64,000 nucleotides of DNA from Gluconacetobacter aggeris (GCF_014174395.1 NZ_JABEQD010000001.1:248001-312000), one strand, 5' to 3'; counted from the first letter of the stretch, positions 36,243 through 45,842 are shown. Notes: generated by a model not told the origin, from the sequence alone. Numbers and translations are program-made.

Positions 36243-37270
36243 CGAGCCTTCTGCGGGTCGAACATGCCTGCCGCCGCTTCGGCGGCCAGACGGCGCTGGA
36301 TGATGTCTCGTTTCAGGTGCGGCCCGGCGAGATCCTGGGCATTATCGGCCGGTCGGGCGCGGGCAAGACCACGCTGCTGCGCTGCCTGAACGGGCTGGAG
36401 CGGCCCGATAGCGGGCGCATCCTGATCGAAGACCGCGACATCACCACCCTGCCCGAGCGCGAACTGGTGCAGGTGCGGCGGCGGATCGGGCTGGTGTTCC
36501 AGCATTTCAACCTGCTGAATTCCCGCACCGTCGCCGGCAATATCGAACTGCCGCTGCAGATTGCCGGCGTGCCGCGCGACAAGCGCCGCGCGCGCGCCGA
36601 CGAATTGCTGGAACTGGTGGGACTGACGAGCCATGCCGGCAAGCGCCCCGGCCAGTTGTCGGGCGGCCAGAAGCAGCGCGTAGGCATCGCGCGGGCGCTG
36701 GCGGCAGATCCGGCGCTGCTGCTGTGCGACGAGGCGACATCGGCGCTGGACCCGGAAACCACGCTCTCCATCCTGGACCTGCTGCGCGACATCAACCGGC
36801 GGCTGGGGCTGACGATCATCCTGATCACGCATGAGATGGATGTGATCCGCCGCATCGCGCAGCGGATTCTGGTCATGGATCACGGCCGCGTGGTCGAGGA
36901 CGCGGAGACGGCGCAGGTCCTGCGCGGCGGGGCGCGGCACAATGTCACGCGGGCTTTCCTGCATGGCGAATCCGCGCGCCTGCCCGACGCCCTGCTGGCC
37001 CGGCTGCGCCCGGACCCCTTTGCCGGGGGTGCCCCCGTGGTGCGCCTGACGCTCGATGCCGAAGCGACCGGCACGCCCGTGCTGTCGATCCTGGCGCGCC
37101 GCCACGGGATCGACGCCACGATCCTGCAGGCCGGCATGGCCGAAGGCAGCGCGCACATGCGGGCGGAATGCGTCGTGCGCCTGTCGGGACACGATGACGG
37201 GGCCATGGGTTTTCTGCTTCAGGCCAGCCCGTCGATGGAGGTACTGGGCTATGTCCCGGCTGATTCTTGA
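36236..37270 (+). CDS. metN: methionine ABC transporter ATP-binding protein
   Basis: ATPase subunit (344 residues). GRSGAGKTTLL is Walker A near residue 38, QLSGGQKQRVGIARAL the ABC signature, and LLCDEATSALD Walker B. After residue ~250 the NIL domain (VVRLTLDAEATGTPVLSIL) is present; in MetN it binds methionine and inhibits transport. ATG at 36236 overlaps metQ; GTG at 36239 is an alternative. Overlaps metI by 20 bases. Confidence 0.94.
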   Translation: MVTSLLRVEHACRRFGGQTALDDVSFQVRPGEILGIIGRSGAGKTTLLRCLNGLERPDSGRILIEDRDITTLPERELVQVRRRIGLVFQHFNLLNSRTVAGNIELPLQIAGVPRDKRRARADELLELVGLTSHAGKRPGQLSGGQKQRVGIARALAADPALLLCDEATSALDPETTLSILDLLRDINRRLGLTIILITHEMDVIRRIAQRILVMDHGRVVEDAETAQVLRGGARHNVTRAFLHGESARLPDALLARLRPDPFAGGAPVVRLTLDAEATGTPVLSILARRHGIDATILQAGMAEGSAHMRAECVVRLSGHDDGAMGFLLQASPSMEVLGYVPADS

Positions 37271-37898
37271 TCTGATCCTGCACGCCACGGTCGAGACCAT
37301 GGAAATGGTGCTGGCGTCCGGCCTGATCGCGGTGATCGGCGGGCTGCCGCTGGCGATCCTGCTGATCGCGACCGCGCCGGGCGGCATCCTGCCCCTGCCG
37401 GCATTCTCCCGCGCGCTGGGGCTGGTGATCGACGCCGCACGGGCGGTGCCGTTCATGATCCTGCTGGTGCTGCTGATTCCGGTGACGCGGCTGGTGGCGG
37501 GCACCGCGCTGGGCACCGGGGCGGCCATCGTGCCGCTCTCGATCGCCGCCGTGCCCTATTTCGCCCGCATCGCGGAAGTGTCGCTGCGCGAGGTCGACCG
37601 CAACCTGGTCGATGCCGTGCGGGCGATGGGCGGCACGCGCTGGATGGTCATCCGCTTCGTCCTGCTGCCCGAGGCGCTGCCCGGCCTGATCTCCGGCCTT
37701 ACGGTCACGCTCGTCACGCTGGTCGGGGCCTCGGCCATGGCGGGCGTGATCGGCGCCGGGGGGCTGGGCGACCTGGCGATCCGCTATGGGTACCAGCGCT
37801 TCAATACGACGATCATGCTTTCGGTCGTCGCAGTGCTGATCGCGCTGGTGACCTTGATGCAGGCTGTCGGTAACGGGCTGGCGCGGCGGCTGCGGTGA
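37251..37898 (+). CDS. metI: methionine ABC transporter permease
   Basis: Inner-membrane permease of 215 residues with about five helices. The coupling loop EVDRNLVDAVRAMGGTRWMVIRFVLLPEALPGLISGL has the EAA motif. GASAMAGVIGAGGLGDLAIRYGYQRFNT is typical of MetI. ATG at 37251 lies inside metN in another frame, so metQNI is a fully overlapping operon. The triple-hairpin repeat 11 bases after the stop is its probable terminator. Confidence 0.94.
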   Translation: MSRLILDLILHATVETMEMVLASGLIAVIGGLPLAILLIATAPGGILPLPAFSRALGLVIDAARAVPFMILLVLLIPVTRLVAGTALGTGAAIVPLSIAAVPYFARIAEVSLREVDRNLVDAVRAMGGTRWMVIRFVLLPEALPGLISGLTVTLVTLVGASAMAGVIGAGGLGDLAIRYGYQRFNTTIMLSVVAVLIALVTLMQAVGNGLARRLR

Positions 37899-37908
37899 AG
37901 GAAGGTCT

Positions 37909-38028
37909 CTTCTTTTTCTGAAGAAAAAGAAGCAAAAAGACTTTTGATTCGTTCAGGGGCATCGCGTGCCCCAGCAAAAAACACCTGAACGAATCAAAGT
38001 TTTTTGGTTCTTTTTTTCAAAAAAGAAC
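37909..38028. repeat. triple-hairpin intergenic repeat, copy 2
   Basis: Same architecture as 25235-25353. Hairpin 1 is CTTCTTTTTC (37909-37918) with GAAAAAGAAG (37923-37932). Hairpin 2 is GATTCGTTCAGG (37946-37957) with CCTGAACGAATC (37984-37995) and an inner GGGGCA/TGCCCC stem (37956-37972). Hairpin 3 is GTTCTTTTTT (38007-38016) with AAAAAAGAAC (38019-38028). The two copies differ at few positions, and loop changes keep the stems. Lies between convergent metI and mgtA. Confidence 0.9.
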
Positions 38029-38044
38029 AGAAACCGATCCCCGC

Positions 38045-40576
38045 TCAGTTCTTCCCCGCCGCCATGCCCTTCACCAACTGCGCCGCGACCAGATAACCCG
38101 CCGTGATCCCGCCCATCGCCAACAGTACGCCCGCGCCGGGCACGGCGAAAGCGAGCCAGCGCCCCGCGATGGTGAAAGGCAGGACCAGCGCCACGCCCAG
38201 GGCGCACAGGGCGGAAACCAGGAGCCACGGATCGGGTGGGGTGCGCCAGGGCAGGCCGCGCGTGCGGATCAGGAAGACCACGAGGATCTGCGTCGCGATG
38301 GATTCCTCAAACCAGGCGGTACGGAATTCCGGCGCCGCGACGTGGAAACCATGGAGCAGCACGACAAAGGTAATCCCGTCGAAGACCGAGGAGAGCGGCC
38401 CCATGATCCCGGCATAGCGGACGATCCCGCGCATGCTCCAGCGTTGCGGACGGCCGAGATCGGACGGATCGACGGTATCGAACGGGATGCCGATTTCCGA
38501 CAGGTCGTAGAGGAGGTTGTTGAGCAGGATCTGCGTCGCCAGCAGGGGCAGGAAGGGCAGGAACAGCGACGCCATGGCCATCGAGAGCATGTTGCCGAAA
38601 TTGGAGCTGGACCCCATGCGGACATATTTGAGGATGTTCGCGAATGTGCGCCGCCCCTCGGCCACGCCATCGGCCACCACATTCAGGTCCGGAGCCAGCA
38701 GGATCATGTCGGCCGCCGCGCGCGCGACGCCGGTCGCGCCATCGACGGAAAGCCCGACATCGGCCGTGCGGATACCCGGCGCGTCGTTGACGCCGTCGCC
38801 GAGGAAACCGACGGTCTCGCCCCTGGCCTGCAGGGCGCGGACCACGCGCACCTTCTGGTCGGGGGTCAGGCGACCGTAAAGCGCGACACCCTGGACCCGC
38901 GCGGCCAGGGCCTCGTCGCTCAGCATCTCCAGTTCCGGGCCGGCCAGGACGGCATCTGCGTTCAATCCGACCAGCCCCGCGATCCGCGCGACCACCAGCG
39001 GGTCGTCTCCCGACAGCACGTTCACGCGCACGCCAGCCGCCGCCAATCGTTTCAGGGCGGCGGCTGCACTCTCCTTCGGGGGGTCGGCGAAGGTGCAGAA
39101 CCCCTCGAAGATCAGATCCGCCTCATCTTCGGGCGCCAGCGCATTGGCGGGCGTGGCCCAGGGTTTGGTGGCCACCGCGATGGCGCGGAGACCCTGGGCG
39201 GCAAGGCCGTTCAGCCGGGCCGTGATCGCGTCACGGGCCGCGTCGTCGAGGACCGGTGCGTCCGTGCCCGCCCGTCGCCGATCGCAGACCGCCAGGATCG
39301 CTTCCGGCGCGCCCTTGCAGATCAGCACGCACGCCCCGGCCTGCGCCGCCAGCACGGAGCCACGCCGCCGCTCGTAATTGAACCCGATCCGGCCTTGCGC
39401 GGTCCAGCCCTCGGCGGCCCGTGGCGCGGCGGTGGCGAGCGCGCCATCCATGGCGCCGCGATCGCCCGCAAGCTCGGCGCACCGGCCGGCCAGCGTTGCG
39501 ATATGCGGATCGTCCTCGCCATTGGCATTGAGGCTGCCGGCCAGCACGATCTCGGCGGAGGTGAGGGTGCCCGTCTTGTCGGTGCAGAGAACCGTCATGG
39601 CGCCGAGATCGTGGATCGCGGTCAGACGCTTGACGATCACCCGGCGCCGGGCCATCCGCACGGCGCCGCGCGACAGGGTGACGGTGGTGATCATCGGCAG
39701 CAGTTCGGGCGTCAGTCCCACCGCCAGCGCCACCGCGAACATCAGGGATTCGATCAGGGGCCGCCCGAACAGCAGGTTGACCGCCAGCACCGCGACGGAC
39801 AGGACGCCGGCCGCGCGCGCGACGACCAGGCCGAGGGCGCGCAGATCGCGCTGGAACGGCGACGGTGCGGTGTCCTCGGCCAGCACGGACGCGACCGCGC
39901 CGAACAGGGTCTTGCGCCCGGTGGCCACCGCCAGGGCGGTCGCCTCGCCCGTCTGCGCGATCGCCCCGCGGAACAGCGCGTTCGCCGCGTCGGCGGGCGA
40001 GCGGGAGAGAATGGGACCGGGGCGCTTTTCCACCGGGTAGGGCTCGCCGGTCAGCGCCGCCTCGTTGGCGGTAAAGCTGGCGACTTCCAGGACCAGGGCA
40101 TCGGCCGGAATGACATCGCCGGTCCGCACGCGAAAGACATCGCCCGGAACGACTCCGGCGGTGGGGATGCTGACGAATTTTCCGTCGCGCCTGACTTCCG
40201 CCGACAGCGCCACCGATTGCCTGAGCGCCTCGGCCGCACGGGCCGCACGGCCTTCCTGGATCGCGTCCAGCGCGATGGAGCCGATGATGATGGCGGCGAT
40301 GATGCAGGCGCTGGCCACGTCGCCCATGCCCGCCGACACCCCGGCGGCGAACAGGAGCAGCAGGATCAGCGGCTCCAGAAACCGCTGGCCGATCGCGATG
40401 ACGGGCGAGAGCCTGCGGACGGGCCGGTCGGTGTTCGGGCCGATACTGGCCAGACGGGCTGCTGCCTCGCTGCCCGTCAGCCCCTGCGCGCCGGATGAGA
40501 CCGCGGCAAATATCGCGTCCGGCGGCTGGGTCCAGAACGGCACCGAGGCTTTCGTTGCGCGCGGCGGATGATCCAT
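38045..40576 (-). CDS. mgtA: magnesium-translocating P-type ATPase
   Basis: P3B-type ATPase of 843 residues importing Mg2+. The phosphorylation motif CTDKTGTLTSAEIVLAG and the hinge GDGVNDAPGIRTADVGLSVDGATGVARAAAD are intact. TGEPYPVEKRP is the actuator motif, GLTPELLPMI the M4 ion-binding region, and PEFRTAWFEESIATQILVV the typical MgtA C-terminal helix. E. coli MgtA is slightly longer (898). ATG at 40576 has a GGGGAGG-type site upstream. No recognisable Mg2+-sensing leader is visible in the 63-base gap upstream. Confidence 0.94.
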   Translation of the reverse strand: MDHPPRATKASVPFWTQPPDAIFAAVSSGAQGLTGSEAAARLASIGPNTDRPVRRLSPVIAIGQRFLEPLILLLLFAAGVSAGMGDVASACIIAAIIIGSIALDAIQEGRAARAAEALRQSVALSAEVRRDGKFVSIPTAGVVPGDVFRVRTGDVIPADALVLEVASFTANEAALTGEPYPVEKRPGPILSRSPADAANALFRGAIAQTGEATALAVATGRKTLFGAVASVLAEDTAPSPFQRDLRALGLVVARAAGVLSVAVLAVNLLFGRPLIESLMFAVALAVGLTPELLPMITTVTLSRGAVRMARRRVIVKRLTAIHDLGAMTVLCTDKTGTLTSAEIVLAGSLNANGEDDPHIATLAGRCAELAGDRGAMDGALATAAPRAAEGWTAQGRIGFNYERRRGSVLAAQAGACVLICKGAPEAILAVCDRRRAGTDAPVLDDAARDAITARLNGLAAQGLRAIAVATKPWATPANALAPEDEADLIFEGFCTFADPPKESAAAALKRLAAAGVRVNVLSGDDPLVVARIAGLVGLNADAVLAGPELEMLSDEALAARVQGVALYGRLTPDQKVRVVRALQARGETVGFLGDGVNDAPGIRTADVGLSVDGATGVARAAADMILLAPDLNVVADGVAEGRRTFANILKYVRMGSSSNFGNMLSMAMASLFLPFLPLLATQILLNNLLYDLSEIGIPFDTVDPSDLGRPQRWSMRGIVRYAGIMGPLSSVFDGITFVVLLHGFHVAAPEFRTAWFEESIATQILVVFLIRTRGLPWRTPPDPWLLVSALCALGVALVLPFTIAGRWLAFAVPGAGVLLAMGGITAGYLVAAQLVKGMAAGKN

Positions 40577-40639
40577 CCCCCTCCCCTCTGCCCTGTGACG
40601 ACCCGGAAGGACGGCGAAAGCGGCTCCGGCCGGGTGACG

Positions 40640-41545
40640 TTATTCCGTGTGGGACCGCCGCCGCCACGGTAGCAGATAGGGCGCGCGCCCATGGTGGCCG
40701 AAATGGGCCACCCGCGCCTCGTACAGTTCGATCGCGCCCAGGGCGCCCAGCCGCGCCAGCGCCACCGTCAGCGCCGCACCCGTGAACGGGGCCACGCCAT
40801 AGATCCAGAAACTGCGCCACTGGCCGGAGAACAGTGCCGGCCCCAGGCTGCGGGCCAGGTTGGTGCTGTCGCCCGACAGCCAGGCCTCGAACGGATTGAG
40901 CGTGAAGAAGAGCGGACCGGCCACCAGCGGCGTCACCCAGCGCAGGCCGGCGGTCCCGCCGGTGAACAGCAGGGTCCCGATCAGCAGCGCGGTGGTGCAG
41001 ACCTCGCCCAGGAAGGGCCAGGAGAGCGGCACCGCCGCCGAGGGAATGGTGGCGGCGAAATGGGTGACCCGCGACCACGCCGCCCAGCGCGGCCAGAGCA
41101 GCCCCACCAGCGCGACCAGCCCGGTGCCAAGAACAGCGCCCGTCAGTTGGGCGGCCATGTAGCCCAGCATGTCCCGCCACGCCAGGCGACCCATCAGGGT
41201 GAAGGCCAGCGTCACCGACGGGCTGACATGCCCGCCGCTGACCCGGCCGAAGGGCGACAGGGCCGCGATGGTGCCGCCCATGCCGAAGAACAGCCCCTGC
41301 AACGCCACCTGCAAGGCGGGATGGGCCATCAGAAGCCGCCCCGCCGGACTGCCGGCGGCACCCAGCAGGACATTGGTGGCGACACCGAAAATCATCAGCA
41401 GCACGGTCCCCGCGCACTCGCAGGCATACAGGCGGGGATGCGCCAGCCGTCCCGGATGCGGCGCCCCGGCCAGCGGCCGGTCCTGCGGATGAGGATAACA
41501 GGCGGGACCAGGCGCCGCCGGGGGAATGGAAACGGACCCGGCCAC
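40640..41545 (-). CDS. aquaporin-family (MIP) channel with non-canonical NPA motifs
   Basis: A 301-residue membrane protein with about six helices in two inverted halves. The first pore motif reads GGHVSPSVTLAF, with SPS where NPA is expected. The second reads STNLARSLGPALFSG, with NLA for NPA, but it keeps the arginine and the GPA that follow in aquaporins. The start is GTG at 41545, two bases after the VOC stop, with AAGGA five bases before it. Solute is unclear: altered NPA boxes could change water, glycerol or other small-solute selectivity. Shares the strand with mgtA. Confidence 0.82.
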   Translation of the reverse strand: MAGSVSIPPAAPGPACYPHPQDRPLAGAPHPGRLAHPRLYACECAGTVLLMIFGVATNVLLGAAGSPAGRLLMAHPALQVALQGLFFGMGGTIAALSPFGRVSGGHVSPSVTLAFTLMGRLAWRDMLGYMAAQLTGAVLGTGLVALVGLLWPRWAAWSRVTHFAATIPSAAVPLSWPFLGEVCTTALLIGTLLFTGGTAGLRWVTPLVAGPLFFTLNPFEAWLSGDSTNLARSLGPALFSGQWRSFWIYGVAPFTGAALTVALARLGALGAIELYEARVAHFGHHGRAPYLLPWRRRSHTE

Positions 41546-41547
41546 TG

Positions 41548-41940
41548 CTATCCTTGGTAGGATGCGATCTCGACCAGATTGCCGTCCGGGTCCTCGCAAT
41601 AGACCGAGGTGACGGGGCCCAGCGCCCCCAGGCGGGCGACCGGCCCGTCGGTGACGCGGACGCCGCACCCTTCCAGATGCTCGACCACGTCGGCGCTGGA
41701 AACGGCGGTGATGAAGCAGAGATCGTTGGTGCCGGGCAGCGCATCGGTGGCCGTGGCCCAGCCTTCCGCCCCATGGGGGCGGAGATTGAGCTTCTGGCCG
41801 CCGAATTTCAGCGCCGTGCGGTTGTTGCGGCCATATTCCTCCCGCTCCATGCCCAGAACCCGCTGATACCAGGACGCCGAGACCTCCAGGTCACGGACGG
41901 TAATGACGACATGGTCCAGCCGATCGACGGTAAAGCGCAT
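41548..41940 (-). CDS. VOC-superfamily (glyoxalase-like) protein
   Basis: A 130-residue single-domain VOC protein. RLDHVVITVRDLEVSASWYQRVLGME and the C-terminal VYCEDPDGNLVEIASYQG with the metal-ligand glutamate match the family. Metal ligands are probably the histidine of DHVV and the final glutamate. AAGGAG lies upstream of the ATG. Sits 46 bases after the fumarase stop and two bases before the aquaporin start. The substrate cannot be named. Confidence 0.88.
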   Translation of the reverse strand: MRFTVDRLDHVVITVRDLEVSASWYQRVLGMEREEYGRNNRTALKFGGQKLNLRPHGAEGWATATDALPGTNDLCFITAVSSADVVEHLEGCGVRVTDGPVARLGALGPVTSVYCEDPDGNLVEIASYQG

Positions 41941-41986
41941 GGAACGGGGATCTCCTTGTAGACGGATGGCGGGACGGCGCCCCGAC

Positions 41987-43651
41987 TCAGCCCGTCAGGC
42001 CTTCGTAGAAATCATTGCCCTTGTCGTCGATGACGATAAAGGCCGGAAAATTCTCGACTTCGATCTTCCAGACCGCTTCCATGCCCAGTTCCGGATATTC
42101 CAGAACCTCGACCTTGCGGATGCAGTCCTTGGCCAGCCGCGCCGCCGGGCCGCCGACCGAACCGAGATAGAAGCCGCCATATTTGTGGCACGCCTCGCGC
42201 ACCGCCTTCGACCGGTTGCCCTTCGCCAGCATGACGAACGACCCGCCGGCAGCCTGGAGCATGTCGACATAGCTGTCCATGCGCCCGGCGGTGGTGGGGC
42301 CGAACGAGCCGGTCGGCAGCCCGTCCGGCGTCTTGGCCGGACCGGCATAATAGACCGGATGATCCTTCAGGTACTGCGGCAGGCCCTCGCCGCGCTCCAG
42401 CCGCTCGCGGAACTTGGCATGAGCGATGTCGCGCGCCACGACCACGGTGCCGGTCAGCGACAGGCGGGTCTTGACCGGGTACTGCGACAGTTGCTCGCGG
42501 ATCTCGGTCATCGGCTTGTTGAGGTCGATCAGCACCTCTTCGCCGCCCAGATGCTCGTCGGTGGTCTCGGGCAGGAAGCGCGCGGGATCGGTCTCGAGCT
42601 GTTCGAGGAAGAAGCCGTCGGCGGTGACCCGGGCCTTGATCTGCCGGTCGGCCGAGCAGGACACGCCGATGCCCACCGGCAGCGACGCGCCATGGCGCGG
42701 CAGGCGCACCACGCGCACGTCATGGCAGAAATACTTGCCGCCGAACTGCGCGCCGATGCCCAGGCCCTGGGTCAGCTTCAGGATCTCCTGCTCCATCTCC
42801 AGGTCGCGGAAGGCATGGCCCTGCGGGCTGCCCTGCGTCGGCAGGCTGTCCAGCCACTTGGTCGAGGCCAGCTTGACCGTCTCAAGCGTCTGTTCGGCCG
42901 ACATGCCGCCGATCACCACCGCCAGATGGTAGGGCGGGCAGGCCGAGGTACCCAGCGTGCGCACCTTGGCGTCCAGCCATTTCAGCAGGTTTTCCTTGGT
43001 GGACAGCAGGGCGCGGGTTTCCTGGAACAGGAAGGTCTTGTTGGCCGACCCGCCGCCCTTGGCGACGAACATCAGGTCCATCTGCTCGGCATGGTAGTCG
43101 CCCGGCGTGGCCGAGATGTGGAACTGCACCGGCAGGTTGGTGCCGGTATTCACTTCCTCGAACATCGACAGCGGCGCCATCTGCGAATAGCGCAGGCTGG
43201 TGCGGGTGTAGGTGTCGTAGACGCCGCGCGAGAAGGCCTCTTCCTCGTTGCCGTCCACCCAGACGCGCTGGCCCTTCTTGCCGTAGACGATGGCGGTGCC
43301 GGTATCCTGGCACATCGGCAGCACGCCGCCGGCGGCGATGCAGGCATTCTTCAGCAGGTCCAGCGCCACGAAGCGGTCATTGTCCGACGCCTCGGGGTCC
43401 TTCAGGATCTTGGCAAGCTGGGCCAGGTGGCCGGGGCGCAGCAGGTGCGCGATGTCGTGGAAGGCACGGGCGGCGAGTTCGCTCAGCGCCTCGGGCTTGA
43501 CGTGCAGCACGGTGCGGCCGTCGCAGACCGTGGTGTGGACCCCTTCGATCTCCAGCCGCCGATAGGGCGTGTCATCGTCATGGAGCGGAAAGAGCGGACC
43601 GTAGACGAATGGCTTCAACGGCGGCTTGGGGGGGGTGGATGAGGCGTTCAA
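41987..43651 (-). CDS. fumarate hydratase, class I
   Basis: Oxygen-sensitive [4Fe-4S] fumarase of 554 residues, with the alpha and beta parts fused as in Fum[17 protein letters not shown] contains a cluster cysteine at 114, and [20 protein letters not shown] and [15 protein letters not shown] supply the others. [32 protein letters not shown] is the C-terminal catalytic domain. The likely start is TTG at 43651 (LNASSTPP) with a GGGAGA about seven bases before it; longer readings add 95 low-complexity residues. Function: fumarate to malate in the TCA cycle. Confidence 0.94.
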   Translation of the reverse strand: MNASSTPPKPPLKPFVYGPLFPLHDDDTPYRRLEIEGVHTTVCDGRTVLHVKPEALSELAARAFHDIAHLLRPGHLAQLAKILKDPEASDNDRFVALDLLKNACIAAGGVLPMCQDTGTAIVYGKKGQRVWVDGNEEEAFSRGVYDTYTRTSLRYSQMAPLSMFEEVNTGTNLPVQFHISATPGDYHAEQMDLMFVAKGGGSANKTFLFQETRALLSTKENLLKWLDAKVRTLGTSACPPYHLAVVIGGMSAEQTLETVKLASTKWLDSLPTQGSPQGHAFRDLEMEQEILKLTQGLGIGAQFGGKYFCHDVRVVRLPRHGASLPVGIGVSCSADRQIKARVTADGFFLEQLETDPARFLPETTDEHLGGEEVLIDLNKPMTEIREQLSQYPVKTRLSLTGTVVVARDIAHAKFRERLERGEGLPQYLKDHPVYYAGPAKTPDGLPTGSFGPTTAGRMDSYVDMLQAAGGSFVMLAKGNRSKAVREACHKYGGFYLGSVGGPAARLAKDCIRKVEVLEYPELGMEAVWKIEVENFPAFIVIDDKGNDFYEGLTG

Positions 43652-43754
43652 TGGACAGTCTCCCTCTGTGTGCCTGTCTCCCCCGGATTGGTTCCGGGTG
43701 GTGGCGATGCACGGAGAGCCCGGCCGCATCCGGGCCCCCCGGATGGTGTACGGT

Positions 43755-44306
43755 TCAGCCCGGACCGGAACCCTTCTTGCGGAAGGCGGCCAGGCTGACC
43801 ACTTGTGGCGAGGACGGCGCTTCCTCCACGGGTTCCGCGGCCTCATCCGCCGGGGCCGCCAGGTCGGAGGCGGCGGGCGCCTCGTCTTCCTCGACCGGCG
43901 TCTCGGGCGGGGTAAAGCGCAGCGCGAGCCGGACATGGGGATCGGCGAAGGCGGTCACGGCGTCGACGGGAATGACCAGGGTCGACCCCACGCCGCCGAA
44001 GGACAGGCCGACCGAAATGGTCTGCGCGTCTTCATCCACCTTCAGGTCCCAGAACTGGTGCTGCAGCACGATGGTGATCTCGTGCGGATACTGGGCGCGC
44101 AGCCGGTTGGGCAGGACCACGCCCGGCCAGTCGGTGCGGTAGGTGATGTAGAAATGATGCCCGTCGGGCAGTCCCTCGCGCCCCACATGGTCCAGCGCGC
44201 GCAGCATCACCCCGCGATACGCGTCCTCGATCCAGGAATCATAGGGCAGGAGGCTTTCGGGAATCGTGGTGTCGAAACCGTTTTCCTCGTCGCGATCGTC
44301 GGACAT
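43755..44306 (-). CDS. sspB: ClpXP adaptor protein SspB
   Basis: SspB tethers ssrA-tagged proteins to ClpXP. The 183 residues match alphaproteobacterial Ssp[20 protein letters not shown] near the start, [39 protein letters not shown] in the core, then a Pro/Glu-rich linker. The C-terminal basic tip [15 protein letters not shown] is the ClpX-binding peptide. ATG at 44306 gives the expected N-terminus. Its substrate RNA, ssrA, lies directly upstream on the same strand. Confidence 0.93.
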   Translation of the reverse strand: MSDDRDEENGFDTTIPESLLPYDSWIEDAYRGVMLRALDHVGREGLPDGHHFYITYRTDWPGVVLPNRLRAQYPHEITIVLQHQFWDLKVDEDAQTISVGLSFGGVGSTLVIPVDAVTAFADPHVRLALRFTPPETPVEEDEAPAASDLAAPADEAAEPVEEAPSSPQVVSLAAFRKKGSGPG

Positions 44307-44489
44307 GCGGGATACTCCGTACCGTCCGGCCGCCCCGTCGGGGGTCGGCCGGGCCATGATGGCCGTGTGGGTCGCGCCACGCCCTGCCACAGCCTTCAGC
44401 CATGCGTCAAACCGCGTGAGGGCACAAGGGCCGCCTCGGCAGGTCAGACATCACAACCGCAGGAATAATGGCATGATTTGGCGGCGAAG

Positions 44490-44789
44490 TGGGAGGGCTT
44501 CTGTTGCCCGGTGCCCTCCCGAACCGCGCTTGTCACTTATGCAGCGACAGCGAGCACCTCAGAGTTATCGTTGGCACTTGTAAGTTAGCCCGATGACGGC
44601 GGTACAATGCCGGGCAAAAGGCAGGTCTTTACCATGCGTGTCGAGCCTGTTTCGTCCCCATGCTCCCCTGCCCCGAAGGGTCATGGCGGGGAGAGTTCTG
44701 GTGGAGACGCCGGGTACTGCCCCCGGGTCCACTACACTTATTCCACGTGCCGTTTATCGCCATAGCCAAGGAGCAAGCCCCTCCGGCAC
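44490..44789 (-). ncRNA. ssrA: transfer-messenger RNA, permuted two-piece type
   Basis: Rescues stalled ribosomes and tags the nascent chain. The tag frame (44575-44537 on minus) reads ANDNSEVLAVAA then TAA. The gene is circularly permuted: the acceptor piece comes first and ends in CGTCTCC-ACCA at 44709-44699, with a T-arm CCGGG-GGCAGTA-CCCGG. After a 39-base spacer the coding piece begins GGGGACG at 44659, which pairs with CGTCTCC and gives a G-U third pair, as in alanine tRNA. After the tag a GGGAGGGC/GCCCTCCC hairpin (44520-44491) lies near the 3' end. Ends are approximate. The spacer itself folds (CTCCCC/GGGGAG) for processing. Confidence 0.93.
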
Positions 44790-44794
44790 TCCGG

Positions 44795-44823
44795 TATATA
44801 AGGATGCCGCATCATGGGCGCAA
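44795..44823 (-). promoter_or_regulatory. putative ssrA promoter
   Basis: TTGCGC (44823-44818) and TATATA (44800-44795) are exactly 17 bases apart on the minus strand. This would start the pre-tmRNA near 44789. The -35 box lies 69 bases from the divergent thyX start. Confidence 0.55.
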
Positions 44824-44891
44824 GCCGTGTCCGCGGCCGGGGATTCGTGGTATGCGCCCCTTGGACTCAGCGGCAGGAACGGAGCGCGGCA

Positions 44892-45842
44892 ATGTTTTCA
44901 GCGGACCAGAAATCGGAAATCGACGCGGCCCGCGCCGACTGGGCCCAGACGCGCCGCACGGTCGTCCCCGCCGTCGAAGAGGCGCTGTACGAGCCCCAGC
45001 CCGTGCTGGGCACCGGATTCGTCCGGCTGGTCGATTATATGGGCGGCGACGAAGCCATCGTGCAGGGTGCGCGCGTCTCGTACGGGCGGGGCACGCGCAG
45101 CACCTCCGACGACCGGGGGCTGATCCGCTACCTGATGCGCCACCGGCACACCAGCCCGTTCGAACTGGCGGTGGCCAAGTTCCACGTCCGTGCCCCGATC
45201 TTCGTGACCCGCCAGTGGTTCCGCCACCGCACGGCCAGCATCAACGAATATTCGGCCCGCTATTCGGTGCTGGAGAAGGAATTCTATTTCCCCCGCCCCG
45301 AGGACATCGCCCACCAGTCGGCCAGCAACAAGCAGGGGCGCGGCGACAGCCTGCCCCCCGATGCCGCCCGGCACGTGCTGGACCTGCTGCGCGAGGACGC
45401 CACCCGCTGCTACGACCATTACCTGGAAATGCTGAACCAGGACGAGGAAGGGAATGTCGTCGATCCCGACCGCCCGGTGGTGGCGCGCGAACTGGCGCGC
45501 ATGACGCTGCCGGTCAATGTGATGACGCAGTTCTACTGGCAGCTCAATTTGTGGAACCTGCTGCATTTCCTGCGGCTGCGGGCCGATGCCCACGCGCAGT
45601 ACGAAATCCGCGCCTATGCCGACACGATCCTGAGCCTGGTGGAACGCTGGGTGCCGCTGACCTACGAGGCCTTCCGCGACTACATGCAGGAAGCGGCCCT
45701 GCTCTCCGGCCCCGCGCTGCGGGCCCTGCGCGACGTGCTGGCCGGGCGGGAGGTCGATCTGCAGGCGTCCGGCCTGTCGAAGCGCGAGGTCACGGACCTG
45801 ATCGGCCTGCTGCCCGAGATCGCGCCCCGTCTAGGCCGGTAA
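44892..45842 (+). CDS. thyX: FAD-dependent thymidylate synthase
   Basis: Makes dTMP from dUMP using FADH2 and methylene-folate; replaces thyA. The 316 residues contain the ThyX motif RHRTASINEYSAR starting at residue 111, with RHRHTSPFELAVAKFHV before it and NLLHFLRLRADAHAQYEIR later. ATG at 44892 is taken; an upstream in-frame start would add 26 residues through the ssrA promoter region. It converges on the MOSC gene and overlaps its end by 12 bases. Confidence 0.96.
   Translation: MFSADQKSEIDAARADWAQTRRTVVPAVEEALYEPQPVLGTGFVRLVDYMGGDEAIVQGARVSYGRGTRSTSDDRGLIRYLMRHRHTSPFELAVAKFHVRAPIFVTRQWFRHRTASINEYSARYSVLEKEFYFPRPEDIAHQSASNKQGRGDSLPPDAARHVLDLLREDATRCYDHYLEMLNQDEEGNVVDPDRPVVARELARMTLPVNVMTQFYWQLNLWNLLHFLRLRADAHAQYEIRAYADTILSLVERWVPLTYEAFRDYMQEAALLSGPALRALRDVLAGREVDLQASGLSKREVTDLIGLLPEIAPRLGR

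Noticed and set aside
38342-40498. 718-codon open frame on plus opposite mgtA
   Set aside because: Shadow of the high-GC third-position pattern of mgtA; composition is unlike a protein (Arg/Gly/His-rich, no domains).
40577-40639. Mg2+-sensing leader upstream of mgtA
   Set aside because: The gap is only 63 bases with no recognisable riboswitch elements.
39231-41774. 847-codon minus-strand frame spanning mgtA and the aquaporin
   Set aside because: It runs across both genes in another frame, and its residues are Arg/Gly-rich without motifs.
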